From Kitasatospora sp. MAA19 (lineage in GTDB: Bacteria; Actinomycetota; Actinomycetes; Streptomycetales; Streptomycetaceae), in assembly GCF_029894125.1 (NCBI RefSeq), contig NZ_JARXYZ010000040.1:1-64000 (forward strand): a stretch of 64,000 nt of DNA, read 5' to 3'. Of the stretch, positions 7,850 to 16,825 are shown piece by piece (the stretch's first letter is position 1; the number at the start of each line of letters is the position of its first letter). The notes beneath the pieces are model-generated. The model was not told the origin of the DNA, did no database searches, and worked only from the letters and a program-made list of their open reading frames with translations. A program made the translations under genes and the position numbers.

Positions 7850-8922
7850 GCACTGCTACGACCTCGGTTCCGGCGGACACCCGCCTGGTCAACCGTCCGC
7901 TCACCGCGAACCGGCTGCCCAAGTGGGCCCCGGCCGCCGTCGCCGGCGGCTCCATCGCGCTCGGCTGCGCGATCGGCGCGATCGGCGGCCTGGCCAGCCA
8001 CCTGCAGTGGGGCCTGATCTCCGCCGCCCTGTTCGTGGTGATCAGCTACGTGCTCTCGGCCCAGGTCGAGGGCCGCCGCCAGGCCAAGGACCGGCTCGCC
8101 ACCTCGGTGGTCTGGGTCGCCTTCATCCTGGCCGTGGTGCCGCTCGCGGCGCTGACCTTCTACACCGTCCAGCAGGGCGCCAGCGTGGTGGACGGGAACT
8201 TCCTGACCCACTCCATGAAGGGCATCCGCACCTCCGGCCCCGGCGGCGGCATCTACCACGCGCTGATCGGCACGCTGGAGCAGGTCGGCCTGGCCACCGC
8301 GATGGCCGCCCCGATCGGTCTGCTGACCGCCGTCTACCTGGTCGAGTACGGCCGCGGCACGCTCGCCAAGGTGGTCACCTTCTTCGTCGACGTCATGACG
8401 GGTGTCCCGTCGATCGTCGCCGGTCTGTTCATCCTCTCGCTCTGGAACCTCGTCCTCGGCTTCAACTACTCCGGCTTCTCGGGCAGCCTCGCGCTGGCGA
8501 TCCTGATGATGCCGGTCGTGGTCCGCTCGACCGAGGAGATGCTCAAGCTCGTCCCGAACGAGCTGCGCGAGGCTTCGTACGCGCTCGGCGTGCCGAAGTG
8601 GAAGACCATCCTGCGGATCGTCATCCCCACCGCTATCGGCGGCATCACCACCGGTGTGATGCTCTCGGTCGCCCGCATCACGGGCGAGACCGCCCCGGTG
8701 ATGATGCTGGTGTTCGGTGCCGACTACATCAACACCAACCCGTTCGACGGACCGCAGCAGTCCCTGCCGATGTACATCTGGCAGCAGTACTCGATGGTCA
8801 ACAACGACTTCGGCTACGCCCGCGCCTGGGGCGCCGCGCTGGTGCTGATCGCCTTCGTGATGGGGCTCAACCTCATCGCCCGGGGCATCGCACGCTGGCG
8901 CTCGCCCAAGGGCGGACACTGA
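7846..8922 (+). CDS. pstA: Phosphate ABC transporter permease PstA
   Basis: The 358-residue polytopic membrane protein is the second permease of the Pst system. The EAA loop is visible as REASYALGVPKWKTILRIVI, and the family-typical end (MYIWQQYSMVNNDFGYARAWG) is present. The N-terminal 70 residues include two extra hydrophobic segments before the conserved core, common in actinobacterial PstA. The ATG overlaps the pstC stop by four bases. pstB follows after about 65 bases. Confidence 0.95.
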   Translation: MSTATTSVPADTRLVNRPLTANRLPKWAPAAVAGGSIALGCAIGAIGGLASHLQWGLISAALFVVISYVLSAQVEGRRQAKDRLATSVVWVAFILAVVPLAALTFYTVQQGASVVDGNFLTHSMKGIRTSGPGGGIYHALIGTLEQVGLATAMAAPIGLLTAVYLVEYGRGTLAKVVTFFVDVMTGVPSIVAGLFILSLWNLVLGFNYSGFSGSLALAILMMPVVVRSTEEMLKLVPNELREASYALGVPKWKTILRIVIPTAIGGITTGVMLSVARITGETAPVMMLVFGADYINTNPFDGPQQSLPMYIWQQYSMVNNDFGYARAWGAALVLIAFVMGLNLIARGIARWRSPKGGH

Positions 8923-8987
8923 GCGCCCGACTGACGTACGAACCAGAATTCATTAGCGGCTCCGCCGCAGGCGAGAGAAGAACGATC

Positions 8988-9764
8988 ATGGCCAAGCGCA
9001 TCGACGTCAGCGGACTGTCCGCCTTCTACGGCACCACCAAGGCCATCGAGGACATCTCGATGAGCATCGAGCCCCGCTCGGTGACGGCCTTCATCGGCCC
9101 CTCCGGCTGCGGCAAGTCGACCTTCCTGCGCACCCTCAACCGGATGCACGAGGTGATCCCCGGCGCCCGCGTCGAGGGCAAGGTGCTCCTGGACGACGAG
9201 AACCTGTACGGCGCCAGCGTCGACCCGGTCGCCGTCCGCCGTTCGGTCGGCATGGTCTTCCAGCGCCCGAACCCGTTCCCGACCATGTCGATCTACGACA
9301 ACGTGGTCGCCGGGCTGAAGCTCGCGGGTGTGCGCAAGAAGTCCCTCCTGGACGGCGTGGTGGAGAAGTCCCTCCAGGGCGCCAACCTGTGGAACGAGGT
9401 CAAGGACCGGCTGAACAAGCCGGGCGCCGGCCTCTCCGGCGGGCAGCAGCAGCGACTGTGCATCGCCCGCGCCATCGCGGTCGAGCCGCAGGTCCTGCTG
9501 ATGGACGAGCCCTGCTCCGCGCTCGACCCGATCTCGACCCTCGCGATCGAGGACCTGATCGGCGAGCTGAAGTCGCAGTTCACCATCGTCATCGTGACCC
9601 ACAACATGCAGCAGGCGGCCCGCGTCAGCGACCGCACCGCCTTCTTCAATCTGGCCGGTGTCGGCCAGCCGGGCAAGCTGGTCGAGCTGGACGACACCCA
9701 GCGGATCTTCTCCAACCCGTCGGTCCAGGCGACCGAGGACTACATCTCCGGCCGCTTCGGCTAG
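8988..9764 (+). CDS. pstB: Phosphate ABC transporter ATPase PstB
   Basis: The 258-residue cytoplasmic ATPase powers phosphate import. It has Walker A GPSGCGKS (residues 37-44), the PstB-specific FQRPNPFPTMSIYDNV, the ABC signature LSGGQQQR and Walker B LLMDEPCSALDP, followed by the H-loop VTHNMQQA. ATG 8988 follows GAGAGAAG. It is the last gene of pstSCAB; no phoU follows here, in contrast with enteric bacteria. Confidence 0.96.
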   Translation: MAKRIDVSGLSAFYGTTKAIEDISMSIEPRSVTAFIGPSGCGKSTFLRTLNRMHEVIPGARVEGKVLLDDENLYGASVDPVAVRRSVGMVFQRPNPFPTMSIYDNVVAGLKLAGVRKKSLLDGVVEKSLQGANLWNEVKDRLNKPGAGLSGGQQQRLCIARAIAVEPQVLLMDEPCSALDPISTLAIEDLIGELKSQFTIVIVTHNMQQAARVSDRTAFFNLAGVGQPGKLVELDDTQRIFSNPSVQATEDYISGRFG

Positions 9765-9867
9765 GCCGGCCCCGTCACGAGCCCCGGACCGGAGCGTCCG
9801 GAGGCGAACGGCGCGACACAGACTGCTCCGCGGTGCTGCATGGCGGTGCCGCCGTGGGGCATGAAGA

Positions 9868-9900
9868 AGGGCCCGCCCCCGAGATGTGGGGGCGGGCCCT
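9868..9900. terminator. Bidirectional terminator between pstB and pit
   Basis: AGGGCCCGCCCCC and GGGGGCGGGCCCT form a perfect 13-bp stem with a 7-base loop. It lies between the convergent pstB and pit genes and has short T/A-rich flanks on both sides. Confidence 0.8.
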
Positions 9901-9919
9901 GTTTCACGTCCGGGGGCGG

Positions 9920-10915
9920 TCAGCCCCAGAACAGGTGGACGAACCAGTACACCAGCGCTGCGACGACGGCGGCCGCCGGCATCGTGATGAACCAGCCGAG
10001 CACGATGTTCTTCGCGACGCCCCAGCGCACCGCGCGGATCCGCTTGGTGGCCCCCGCGCCCATGATCGCCGCGGTGATCACGTGGGTGGTGGAGATCGGC
10101 GCCTTGAAGACGAACGACGTGACGTACATGACCGTCGCGGCGGTGGCCTCGGCCGCGAAGCCCTGCGGCGGGTCCAGCTCGATGATCTTGCGGCCGAGCG
10201 TCCGCATGATCCGCCAGCCGCCCGCGTAGGTGCCCAGCGAGAGCATGGTGGCGCAGGAGATCTTCACCCACACCGGGATGCCCTCACCGGTGTGGTGGCC
10301 GGAGATGGTGAGCGCCATCACCACGATGCCCATGGTCTTCTGCGCGTCCTGCAGACCGTGCGCCAGCGCCATCGCGGCGGCCGAGGCGGTCTGGGCGACC
10401 CGGAAGTTGCGCTTGGCGCGGTGCGGGTTGGCCCGGCGGAAGATCCACAGGATCGCCAGCATCACCAGGAAGCCGCCGACCAGGCCGACCACCGGCGAGA
10501 CGATCATCGGAATGACGATCTTGTCGAGGACCCCGTTCCAGAACACCTCGATGCCGCCGGCCAGGCCCGCGCCCACCATGCCGCCGAACAGCGCGTGCGA
10601 GGAGGAGGACGGCAGGCCGAAGTACCAGGTGACCAGGTTCCAGGCGATCGCGCCGATCAGGGCGGCGAACAGGATCGCCATCCCCTGGTTGCCGCTGGGG
10701 GTCTCGATGATCCCCTGGGAGACGGTGTGCGCCACGCCGCTGCCGAGGAAGGCGCCGGCCAGGTTCATCACCGCGGCCATCGCGAGTGCGGCCCTGGGGG
10801 TCAGCGCCCGGGTGGAGACCGAGGTGGCGATCGCGTTCGCCGAGTCGTGGAAGCCGTTGGTGTAGGTGAAGAAGAACGCAACGCCGACGACGGCGATGAG
10901 TGCTGCCATGTCCAC
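9920..10915 (-). CDS. pit: Low-affinity inorganic phosphate transporter (Pit family)
   Basis: The 331-residue polytopic membrane protein carries the duplicated PiT signatures: NGFHDSANAIATSVSTRALT near the N terminus and HGLQDAQKTMG in the second half, plus APISTTHVITAAIMG. It imports metal-phosphate by proton symport. I chose GTG 10915 (MDMAAL) because related proteins start at the same place; ATG 10909 is the alternative. It is five bases downstream of the DUF47 gene, so the two form an operon, convergent with pstSCAB. Confidence 0.92.
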   Translation of the reverse strand: MDMAALIAVVGVAFFFTYTNGFHDSANAIATSVSTRALTPRAALAMAAVMNLAGAFLGSGVAHTVSQGIIETPSGNQGMAILFAALIGAIAWNLVTWYFGLPSSSSHALFGGMVGAGLAGGIEVFWNGVLDKIVIPMIVSPVVGLVGGFLVMLAILWIFRRANPHRAKRNFRVAQTASAAAMALAHGLQDAQKTMGIVVMALTISGHHTGEGIPVWVKISCATMLSLGTYAGGWRIMRTLGRKIIELDPPQGFAAEATAATVMYVTSFVFKAPISTTHVITAAIMGAGATKRIRAVRWGVAKNIVLGWFITMPAAAVVAALVYWFVHLFWG

Positions 10916-10920
10916 GAGGG

Positions 10921-11541
10921 TCAGGACTCCTTGACGGCGATGGTCTCCACCGTGTTGGCGACGTGCTCGAACGCGTCCGCCGCCTCCTCAAGGACGTCCA
11001 CGACCTGCTTGAGCTTGAGCACCTCGATGGCGTCGTACTGGCCGGAGAACAGGTGGGCGAGCAGCTTGCGGTGGATCTGGTCGGCCTGGTTCTCCAGCCG
11101 GTTGACCTCGATCCAGTACTCGGTGAGGTTCGACATGCTGCGCAGGTTCGGCATCGCCTCGGCGGTGAGCTCGGCGGCCCGTGCCAGTACCTCGATCTGC
11201 TGCTCGATCCCCTTCGGCAGCGTCTGGATGTCGTAGAGGACGACCAGGTCGACGGCTTCCTCCATGAAGTCCATGATGTCGTCCAGCGACGAGGCGAGGT
11301 TGTAGATGTCCTCACGGTCGAAGGGCGTGATGAAGGACGAGTTCAGCTGGTGGAAGACGGCATGGGTGGTGTCGTCCCCAGCGTGCTCGGCGGCGCGCAT
11401 GCGCTCGACGATCTCCGCGCGGGCCGACACGTCTGATCCCAGTAGTTCCAGCAGGAGTTTCGAACCGACGACGAGGTTGTCCGCAGCGGCGGCGAACATG
11501 TCGTAGAAGCTCGTCTCCTTCGGGGTCAGGCTAAAACGCAC
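10921..11541 (-). CDS. DUF47 PhoU-like protein, partner of Pit
   Basis: The 206-residue all-helical protein belongs to the DUF47/PhoU-like family: MRFSLTPKETSFYDMF at the start, FHQLNSSFITPFDREDIYNL and LDDIMDFMEEAVDLVVLYD in the middle. PhoU-fold proteins bind metals through conserved acidic (E/D-x3-D) motifs such as those visible here. DUF47 genes are usually next to pit genes and are thought to modulate phosphate transport. The start is GTG 11541 with GGAGA upstream; an in-frame extension to 11598 lacks support. Confidence 0.88.
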   Translation of the reverse strand: MRFSLTPKETSFYDMFAAAADNLVVGSKLLLELLGSDVSARAEIVERMRAAEHAGDDTTHAVFHQLNSSFITPFDREDIYNLASSLDDIMDFMEEAVDLVVLYDIQTLPKGIEQQIEVLARAAELTAEAMPNLRSMSNLTEYWIEVNRLENQADQIHRKLLAHLFSGQYDAIEVLKLKQVVDVLEEAADAFEHVANTVETIAVKES

Positions 11542-11900
11542 GGAAATCTCCGATGTGCGGGGTAGGGACTGAACGATGCTAGGTGCAACCAAGCTCAATC
11601 ACGCAAACGGGGTGCTGACGGTGGAGGCGGAACCTCCCCTTCCGTTCGGCTGCCGCACCAGCTGACCCGGACCGCACACCCATGTGCGGACGGGAGCCCC
11701 CAGTCTGACGGAACCTCGCCCGGATTGTCCTCGTCGGGCCTGCGGAAGACGGGGGCGCCGCTCAGACGGCTCAACCGCGCGGGGGCCGGTCCGAGGCCCT
11801 TCGGCACATGCCGCGTCGGCCATCGGAACACCACGGACGGCCCTGGTGTTGGACACTGGTGGCCGACGCAGCCACCAGGCATCCAGACGAAGGCGGGCCG
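11542..11900. other. Intergenic region between the DUF47-pit operon and csoR
   Basis: This 359-base gap separates divergent genes. On the minus strand, TAGCAT (complement of 11576-11581) is a possible -10 box about 35 bases before the DUF47 start. I see no gene, no PHO box and no clear copper operator. Confidence 0.4.
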
Positions 11901-12281
11901 ATGACCACGACGCAAGCGCGCACCGAGCCGGACCACGTGCACGGGACCGAGCCGTCCGCCGACGCGCCCCCCGCCCTCGCGGCCGCCGGGCACCACGGCC
12001 CGCACGGCTACAGCGCGCAGAAGGACGCCCACCTCAAGCGGCTGCGCCGGATCGAGGGCCAGATCCGCGGCCTCCAGCGGATGGTCGACGAGGACGTCTA
12101 CTGCATCGACGTGCTCACCCAGGTGTCGGCCGGTACCAAGGCGCTGCAGTCCTTCGCGCTCTCCCTGCTGGAGGAGCACCTGCGGCACTGCGTCGCGGCC
12201 GCCGCCGAGGAGGGTGGCGCGGAGCTCGACGCCAAGGTGGCGGAGGCCACGGCCGCGATCGCCCGACTGCTGCGCAGCTGA
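11901..12281 (+). CDS. csoR: CsoR-family copper-sensing repressor
   Basis: The 126-residue product is a DUF156/CsoR-type helical repressor. The copper ligands of the family are present as Cys68, His93 and Cys97, in VYCIDV and EEHLRHC. The LKRLRRIEGQIRGLQRMV helix is the typical DNA-contacting region. Cu(I) binding releases such repressors from GC-rich palindromes before copper export genes. The first 40 residues are histidine-rich (HVHG, HHGPHG), a loose N-terminal tail. No copper ATPase or chaperone is next to it, so its target is elsewhere. Confidence 0.92.
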   Translation: MTTTQARTEPDHVHGTEPSADAPPALAAAGHHGPHGYSAQKDAHLKRLRRIEGQIRGLQRMVDEDVYCIDVLTQVSAGTKALQSFALSLLEEHLRHCVAAAAEEGGAELDAKVAEATAAIARLLRS

Positions 12282-12301
12282 GACACGCCCCGGGGCGCGC
12301 C

Positions 12302-12499
12302 TCAGTCGTCGGCGGCCCGCCCGGTCTCCCCCTCGGCCTGCCCCGGTTCGGCCCGGTCGAGCAGGACCTCGTCGATCCGCTCGGTCGGCAGCCGGTCGCC
12401 GGTGCTGGCCGTCGCGGCGATCATCAGCTCGCCGGCCAGCTCGATCTCGTCGAGGGCCGCGTCGTCGTGGCCGCCGCTGCGGCCACCCGTGGACGACAC
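12302..12499 (-). CDS. Small conserved hypothetical protein
   Basis: The product is about 65 acidic residues: a short glycine/serine N terminus, then an amphipathic stretch LDEIELAGELMIAATAS and GDRLPTERIDEVLL. GTG 12499 or 12502 follows GAAGGGG at reasonable spacing. The gene converges on csoR with a 20-base gap. Strong third-position GC and a sensible start support coding. I recognise no domain beyond resemblance to small streptomycete proteins of unknown function. Confidence 0.6.
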   Translation of the reverse strand: MSSTGGRSGGHDDAALDEIELAGELMIAATASTGDRLPTERIDEVLLDRAEPGQAEGETGRAADD

Positions 12500-12698
12500 C
12501 ACCTGCACCACCCCTTCAGCGCCTCGCCAGCCCGGGCGGCAGCCACCCGACGTCCAGCCTAGGCACTTCGGGGCCCGTCCACATGGCACGGACGGGCCAT
12601 CTCGGCGCCGCCGAAACGGGTGACCGCCGCTCCCCGGGAGGCCACCCGCTCCGGCGGCGCCCCGTTTCGCCCCGGCGCCGGAGCCCTGCCCCGGCGGC

Positions 12699-13604
12699 CT
12701 ACTTGGGGCTCTCCGTGGGCTTCATCGCGTAGATGTCCGAGGCCGGCGGCTCGGCCGCCTCCACCGGCTTGCCGAAGTCCGTCAGTGAGGTGGTCGACGT
12801 CACCTTCACCTGGTCCTTGGCCTCCTTCGAGCCGGCCACCCCGGCGAAGGTGAACACCTCGACCACCTTGTGCAGCCGGCCCTGGTCGTCCAGCCAGGCG
12901 TCGTACGGGACCTCCTTCGCGGTGAAGGTCTGGGCCCCCACCCGCAGGCCGTCCCCGCCCCGGCCACCGGTCGCGTCGGCCGCCTTGGCCAGGTCCAGGG
13001 TGCCGCGGTAGTGGTGCAGCGGTACCCCGTCGACGGTCTCGGTGCCGACCGCGTCCGCCTTCTGCGCCCCGCGCAGCGCGCCCGCCGCGGTGGCCGGATC
13101 GGTGGCGCCGCCGCTGACCAGGTTGCCGTCCGGCAGCTGACGCACGTCCAGCTTGACCCACTTGCCCTCGGGCACCTTGGCGCCGCTGTTCTGCAGGTAG
13201 ACGGTGCCCGGCAGGACCACCTCGACGATCTTCCCGGTGGTCGCCGCGCCCGGGGGCACCTGGACCTCCAGCCGGCCGATCCGCTTCACGTAGTCGTAGC
13301 CGCCCGTCCCGGTGAAGGCGGCCTTCTTCTCGGACGACTCGGTGACCAGCTCGGTGGCGGTGTGCGCGGAGCCGGTGCGGCCGGTGATGTCGGCGGCGTT
13401 GCGCACCGCCGTCAGCGGGTCGGCGGCGAGCTGGTCGGGGGCTCCCGACCGCTGGTCCGAGGAGCCGCCGCCGGAGCCGGCCGCGCAGCCGGCGGACAGG
13501 CCCGCCAGGGCGGCGGCGAGCAGGGCGGCCCCGGCCGCCGAACGCAGGTGCGGCATCGGACGGCGCTCCGGCCGCCCGGTGCGCTGCTGGTCGGTCATCT
13601 TCAT
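12699..13604 (-). CDS. Lipoprotein, probable LolA/LppX-like fold
   Basis: The product is about 301 residues with a signal peptide ending in a lipobox (LSAGC), so it should be anchored to the outer face of the membrane. The mature part has alternating beta-strand patterns such as TGKIVEVVLPGTVYLQ, KWVKLDVRQL and VDGVPLHHYRGTLDL. These resemble the LppX/LprAFG and LolA half-barrel that carries lipids or hydrophobic molecules. ATG 13604 and ATG 13598 are both possible. The fold assignment is by pattern only. No partner transporter is adjacent. Confidence 0.7.
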   Translation of the reverse strand: MKMTDQQRTGRPERRPMPHLRSAAGAALLAAALAGLSAGCAAGSGGGSSDQRSGAPDQLAADPLTAVRNAADITGRTGSAHTATELVTESSEKKAAFTGTGGYDYVKRIGRLEVQVPPGAATTGKIVEVVLPGTVYLQNSGAKVPEGKWVKLDVRQLPDGNLVSGGATDPATAAGALRGAQKADAVGTETVDGVPLHHYRGTLDLAKAADATGGRGGDGLRVGAQTFTAKEVPYDAWLDDQGRLHKVVEVFTFAGVAGSKEAKDQVKVTSTTSLTDFGKPVEAAEPPASDIYAMKPTESPK

Positions 13605-13747
13605 CCTCGCGACAACCCCCTCGGGCCCGACTGCCCTGCCGACACCACCAGGTGGGCAGAGCTCTTTCCGGGCAAACGAGTTGAGGCGCGAAGGGTTACG
13701 CGGAACGGGGCCCACGGACGGCTTCGCACGCCGGGCGTCCGGCGCGC

Positions 13748-13753
13748 TACGGT
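13748..13753 (+). promoter_or_regulatory. Candidate -10 box of a leaderless gene
   Basis: TACGGT lies seven bases before GTG 13761. That is the spacing at which transcription would begin at the start codon itself. No convincing -35 box is visible. Confidence 0.4.
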
Positions 13754-13760
13754 GAACCAC

Positions 13761-13958
13761 GTGCACAGTGAGCTGCCGGCCTCCCCCGGCACCGTCCGGA
13801 TGCCCGAGCACCGTGTCGCGATCAGCGAGCGCGGTTCCTTCGCCTTCGCGACCTGTAGCTGTGGCTGGTACTCACCGGCCCGCCGCTCGCGCGACCTGGC
13901 CCGGAGGGAGGCGGACGACCACCTCGTCCTCGCCGAGGGCGGAGACCGGCCGGGGTAG
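13761..13958 (+). CDS. Small conserved protein with CSCGW motif
   Basis: The product is 65 residues and contains FATCSCGWYSPARRS followed by a basic-acidic helix DLARREADDHLVLAEG. The CxCGW motif resembles one half of a zinc site and recurs in small actinobacterial proteins of unknown function. GTG 13761 is favoured because a -10-like TACGGT sits seven bases upstream and no ribosome binding site is visible; GTG 13752 would add three residues. It converges on the PAP2 gene with a 9-base gap. Confidence 0.6.
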   Translation: MHSELPASPGTVRMPEHRVAISERGSFAFATCSCGWYSPARRSRDLARREADDHLVLAEGGDRPG

Positions 13959-13967
13959 CCGTGCGAC

Positions 13968-14681
13968 TCACGCCGCCAGATCGGACTCCGGCGGCTGCTC
14001 CTCGGAGCGCACCGCCCGCCGCTCACGCCCGCGGCGTCGGCCGCGCGGGCCGGCGCCGCCGCGCTCCGGCGCCCGGATCAGCGGGGCGACGGCGGTCCGG
14101 CTCAGCGCGTGGCAGAGCGGGACCAGCACCGCCATCGCGATCGGCGCCAGCAGCAGGACGACCGCGGCGGCGAGCGCGAAGCCGCCGATCACGTCGGTCG
14201 GGTAGTGGACGCCCATGAACATCCGGCAGAAGCCCTGCAGCAGGGCCAGTCCCCCGGCGATCCAGCCGAGCCGCCGGTTCACCAGGAACAGCGCCACCGC
14301 CACGCCCATCGTCATGGTCGAGTGGTCGCTGACGAAGGAGTGGGTGCCGGCCTTGCCGTCCACCAGCACCAGCAGCCCGCTGTGGTCGACGAACGGGCGC
14401 GGGCGGTTCACGATCGCGGCGATCGGCAGGTTGGCCAGCTCGGCGATGGCGACCGAGAGCGGCACCCAGAGCAGCCCGGCGACGGCCACCGGCGCGTCCG
14501 GCCGGCGTCTGGCCTGCAGCCAGGCCACCAGGCCGAGCATCGCCAGGCCGATCAGGATGCCGTACTCGCCGATCCACGAGACGAGGTGGTCCAGCCACTG
14601 CGGGGAGCGCTTGGCCAGGCCGTTGACGGCGTAGAGCAGGCCGAGGTCGGGATTGGTCGTGTCGGCAAGCGGCGTCGACAC
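13968..14681 (-). CDS. PAP2-family membrane phosphatase
   Basis: The 237-residue membrane protein has five to six hydrophobic segments. PAP2 motifs are recognisable but altered: motif 1 ends in NRPRP with alanine where the family has lysine, motif 2 is FVSDHS, and motif 3 is CRMFMGVHYPTDV with the catalytic Arg, His and Asp. Relatives dephosphorylate undecaprenyl pyrophosphate or phosphatidic acid at the membrane. The start is GTG 14681, five bases after AAGGAGGT, an unusually good ribosome binding site. The C-terminal 40 residues are a charged cytoplasmic tail. Confidence 0.85.
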   Translation of the reverse strand: MSTPLADTTNPDLGLLYAVNGLAKRSPQWLDHLVSWIGEYGILIGLAMLGLVAWLQARRRPDAPVAVAGLLWVPLSVAIAELANLPIAAIVNRPRPFVDHSGLLVLVDGKAGTHSFVSDHSTMTMGVAVALFLVNRRLGWIAGGLALLQGFCRMFMGVHYPTDVIGGFALAAAVVLLLAPIAMAVLVPLCHALSRTAVAPLIRAPERGGAGPRGRRRGRERRAVRSEEQPPESDLAA

Positions 14682-14864
14682 GCCGCACCTCCTTCTGGTC
14701 CGCTGCACCTGTTCGTTCCGGCCGGGCCCCTCCCGGCGCGGGAATCTGACGGTGGGCCATCGGGACCAACGTCATCGCCGGGGCACAGCGTTCCACGGAA
14801 ACGCGCGGTTATGGAAACTTGACTCAGCGTCCACAGGGCACTCACACCTCGGGCTTCGGGCGGC

Positions 14865-16070
14865 TCAGCCCTTGGCCGCCGGCTGACCCGTCCCGGCGGG
14901 GCCAGGACCGGCCGGGGCGGGCGGCGCGGCGGCCGTGGGTGGGGCGGCGGCGGTCGCCGGGGCAGTGGCGGGAGGGTTCGGGGCCGCGAGGGTGTTCGGG
15001 TCCGCCGGGGTGGTCGGTGCCGTCGTGCCTGGGCGGCTCGGGGCGCTGACGGAGCCGTCCGCGTTGCGGTTCGGCAGCGCCTGGGCGCCGTCCGAGGTGA
15101 CCCGGGTCGCGCCGATGTACTCCTTGGTGTCGATCTTGTCGTAGCGGATCACCGCGCCGGTGTGCGGCGCGTTGATCATGTACCCGCCGCCGACGTAGAT
15201 CCCGACGTGGTGGATGCTGCGCGGATCGTTCAGGTCCGTCGCCCAGAACACCAGGTCGCCCGGCCGCAGCTGGTCGCGCGACGGGTGCGGCCCGGCGTAC
15301 CACTGGTCGTTCGCCACCCGGGGCAGGGTGATGCCCACGCTGGCGAACGCGGCCACGGTCAGGCCCGAGCAGTCGAACCGGCCGTTCTGCCAGGCCAGTC
15401 CGTCCCCGCCCCACAGGTACGGCGTCCCCAGCTTGCTCTGCGCGAAGTAGATCGCCCCGGCCGACTGCCCGGACACCTCCACCGGCGCCGTGGGCGCGGT
15501 GAAGCTGCGGGCCATCGCCTGAATGTTCCTCACATACCCCTGGGTCTCCTTGTACGGCGGCACCCCGCTGTACTTGGTCACCGCGTACGGGCCGGCGTTG
15601 TAGGCGGCCAGCACGTTGGCCTGCCGGTCGCCCGGGACCTTGGCGACGTCCTTCGCGAGCGCGCAGTCGAAGGTCGCCGCCGAGGCGATCGCGTCCAGCG
15701 GGTCCCAGACGTCCTTCTTGCCGTCCCCATTGGCGTCCGTGCCGTACGCCGCCCAGGTGTCGGGCATGAACTGCGCCATTCCCTGGGCCCCGACGCCGGA
15801 TTGGGCCTTCGGATCGAAACCGCTTTCCTGGTACAGCTGCGCCGCGAGCATCGGCGGGGAGATCTCCGGGCAGAGCGTTCCCCACTGCTGGATCGGGGCC
15901 TGGTAGGCCGCCGGGACCGTCCCCGGTGAGAGCGCCACGCGATTCGCGGACTGCTGCGGCGCCCCACTCGCCGCAAACGTCCCCACTGACACCAGACCGA
16001 GGAATCCGAACGTCACAACTCCCGCAGCGGCGGCGGCCGTACCGGCCTTCCGGAGTACCATCAGCACCAT
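14865..16070 (-). CDS. Secreted transglycosylase / NlpC-P60 peptidoglycan hydrolase
   Basis: The 401-residue product has an N-terminal signal segment, then a lysozyme-like transglycosylase domain (catalytic Glu in AAQLYQESGFDP, plus GAQGMAQFMPDTW and ANVLAAYNAGPYAV), then an NlpC/P60 endopeptidase domain (Cys in RFDCSGLTVAAF, His in SIHHVGIYVG, and INAPHTGAV), and a proline/alanine-rich tail. It should cut both glycan strands and peptide stems of the wall. Such bifunctional enzymes accompany Gram-positive type IV secretion systems as VirB1-like wall openers. It diverges from the secretion-like genes at 16310-21897, which supports that role but does not prove it. Confidence 0.9.
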   Translation of the reverse strand: MVLMVLRKAGTAAAAAGVVTFGFLGLVSVGTFAASGAPQQSANRVALSPGTVPAAYQAPIQQWGTLCPEISPPMLAAQLYQESGFDPKAQSGVGAQGMAQFMPDTWAAYGTDANGDGKKDVWDPLDAIASAATFDCALAKDVAKVPGDRQANVLAAYNAGPYAVTKYSGVPPYKETQGYVRNIQAMARSFTAPTAPVEVSGQSAGAIYFAQSKLGTPYLWGGDGLAWQNGRFDCSGLTVAAFASVGITLPRVANDQWYAGPHPSRDQLRPGDLVFWATDLNDPRSIHHVGIYVGGGYMINAPHTGAVIRYDKIDTKEYIGATRVTSDGAQALPNRNADGSVSAPSRPGTTAPTTPADPNTLAAPNPPATAPATAAAPPTAAAPPAPAGPGPAGTGQPAAKG

Positions 16071-16309
16071 CCCGACGAATCGTCAGTCGAAGTGTTCCGG
16101 AAGGCGTTGCTCACCGCAATCATCAGAGATACAAAGAGTGAGCGCTATCCTTCGTACGGTGGACATCCTCGCGTACGTGGCCGAGTCCTCACGACCAATC
16201 CGCGAGAAGTAGCCAAGTCGACATCAGATCTGGCCAAGAATAGGTACCGACCCTTCGCGCGGGCGGGGTCAGGGCCCTTGAATTTGCCTGATCGGGCGGT
16301 GAGATGGAA

Positions 16310-16660
16310 ATGAACCTGAGCAGCGTGCACACGAACGCGATCGGCCACCTGGCCGAGGACCCTCCAAAGAAGCCGAATATCGACACCATCATCGGCGGGA
16401 TCGCCCCGGACTGGGGTCCGTTCGCGAGCCTCGGCTCGGAGGCCCGGGTGATGGTCGAGGTCGTCATGGCCGTCGCCATCCTCATCTGCCTCGGCATCGC
16501 CGTCTGGGGGGCGGCCAAACAGCGGATCGGTGCGACCGCGATGCGCGACAGCTTCGGCGCCGAGCAGGGCAAGGGGCTGATCGTCGCCGGCCTGACCGGC
16601 GTGTTCATCATTGGATCGCTCGGCACTCTGTTCACCATTGTCTACGGCATGGCGGTCTGA
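16310..16660 (+). CDS. Small two-span membrane protein of the secretion-like cluster
   Basis: The 116-residue protein has two hydrophobic segments (VMVEVVMAVAILICLGIAV and GLIVAGLTGVFIIGSLGTLF) joined by a short basic-acidic loop. Size and topology resemble VirB2/TrbC pilins or TrbC-like proteins, but sequence alone does not settle this and no clear signal peptide is seen. ATG 16310 is better placed relative to GGTGAG than ATG 16304. It is the first gene of the plus-strand cluster; a 165-base GC-rich gap follows, with inverted repeat GGCGGGC/GCCCGCC (16681-16727). Confidence 0.7.
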   Translation: MNLSSVHTNAIGHLAEDPPKKPNIDTIIGGIAPDWGPFASLGSEARVMVEVVMAVAILICLGIAVWGAAKQRIGATAMRDSFGAEQGKGLIVAGLTGVFIIGSLGTLFTIVYGMAV

Positions 16661-16825
16661 CGATCGGACAGCAGTAGGCCGGCGGGCCCGAGATCGGGTC
16701 CCCGTCCCGGACCGCCCCGAGCCCGCCCGCCAGCAGTCCACCCCCGTTCCCACCCTCCGTCCGCGCCCGCCCACGGGCGGAGGGCCCCCGGAGCCGCCCC
16801 GGCTCCCCGCACCAGGAGGGCCGCC

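Noticed and set aside
12604..12661. GC-rich inverted repeat downstream of the lipoprotein gene
   Set aside because: GGCGCCGCCG/CGGCGGCGCC arms have a 38-base loop and compete with an alternative AAACGGG/CCCGTTT pairing; too ambiguous to call a terminator.
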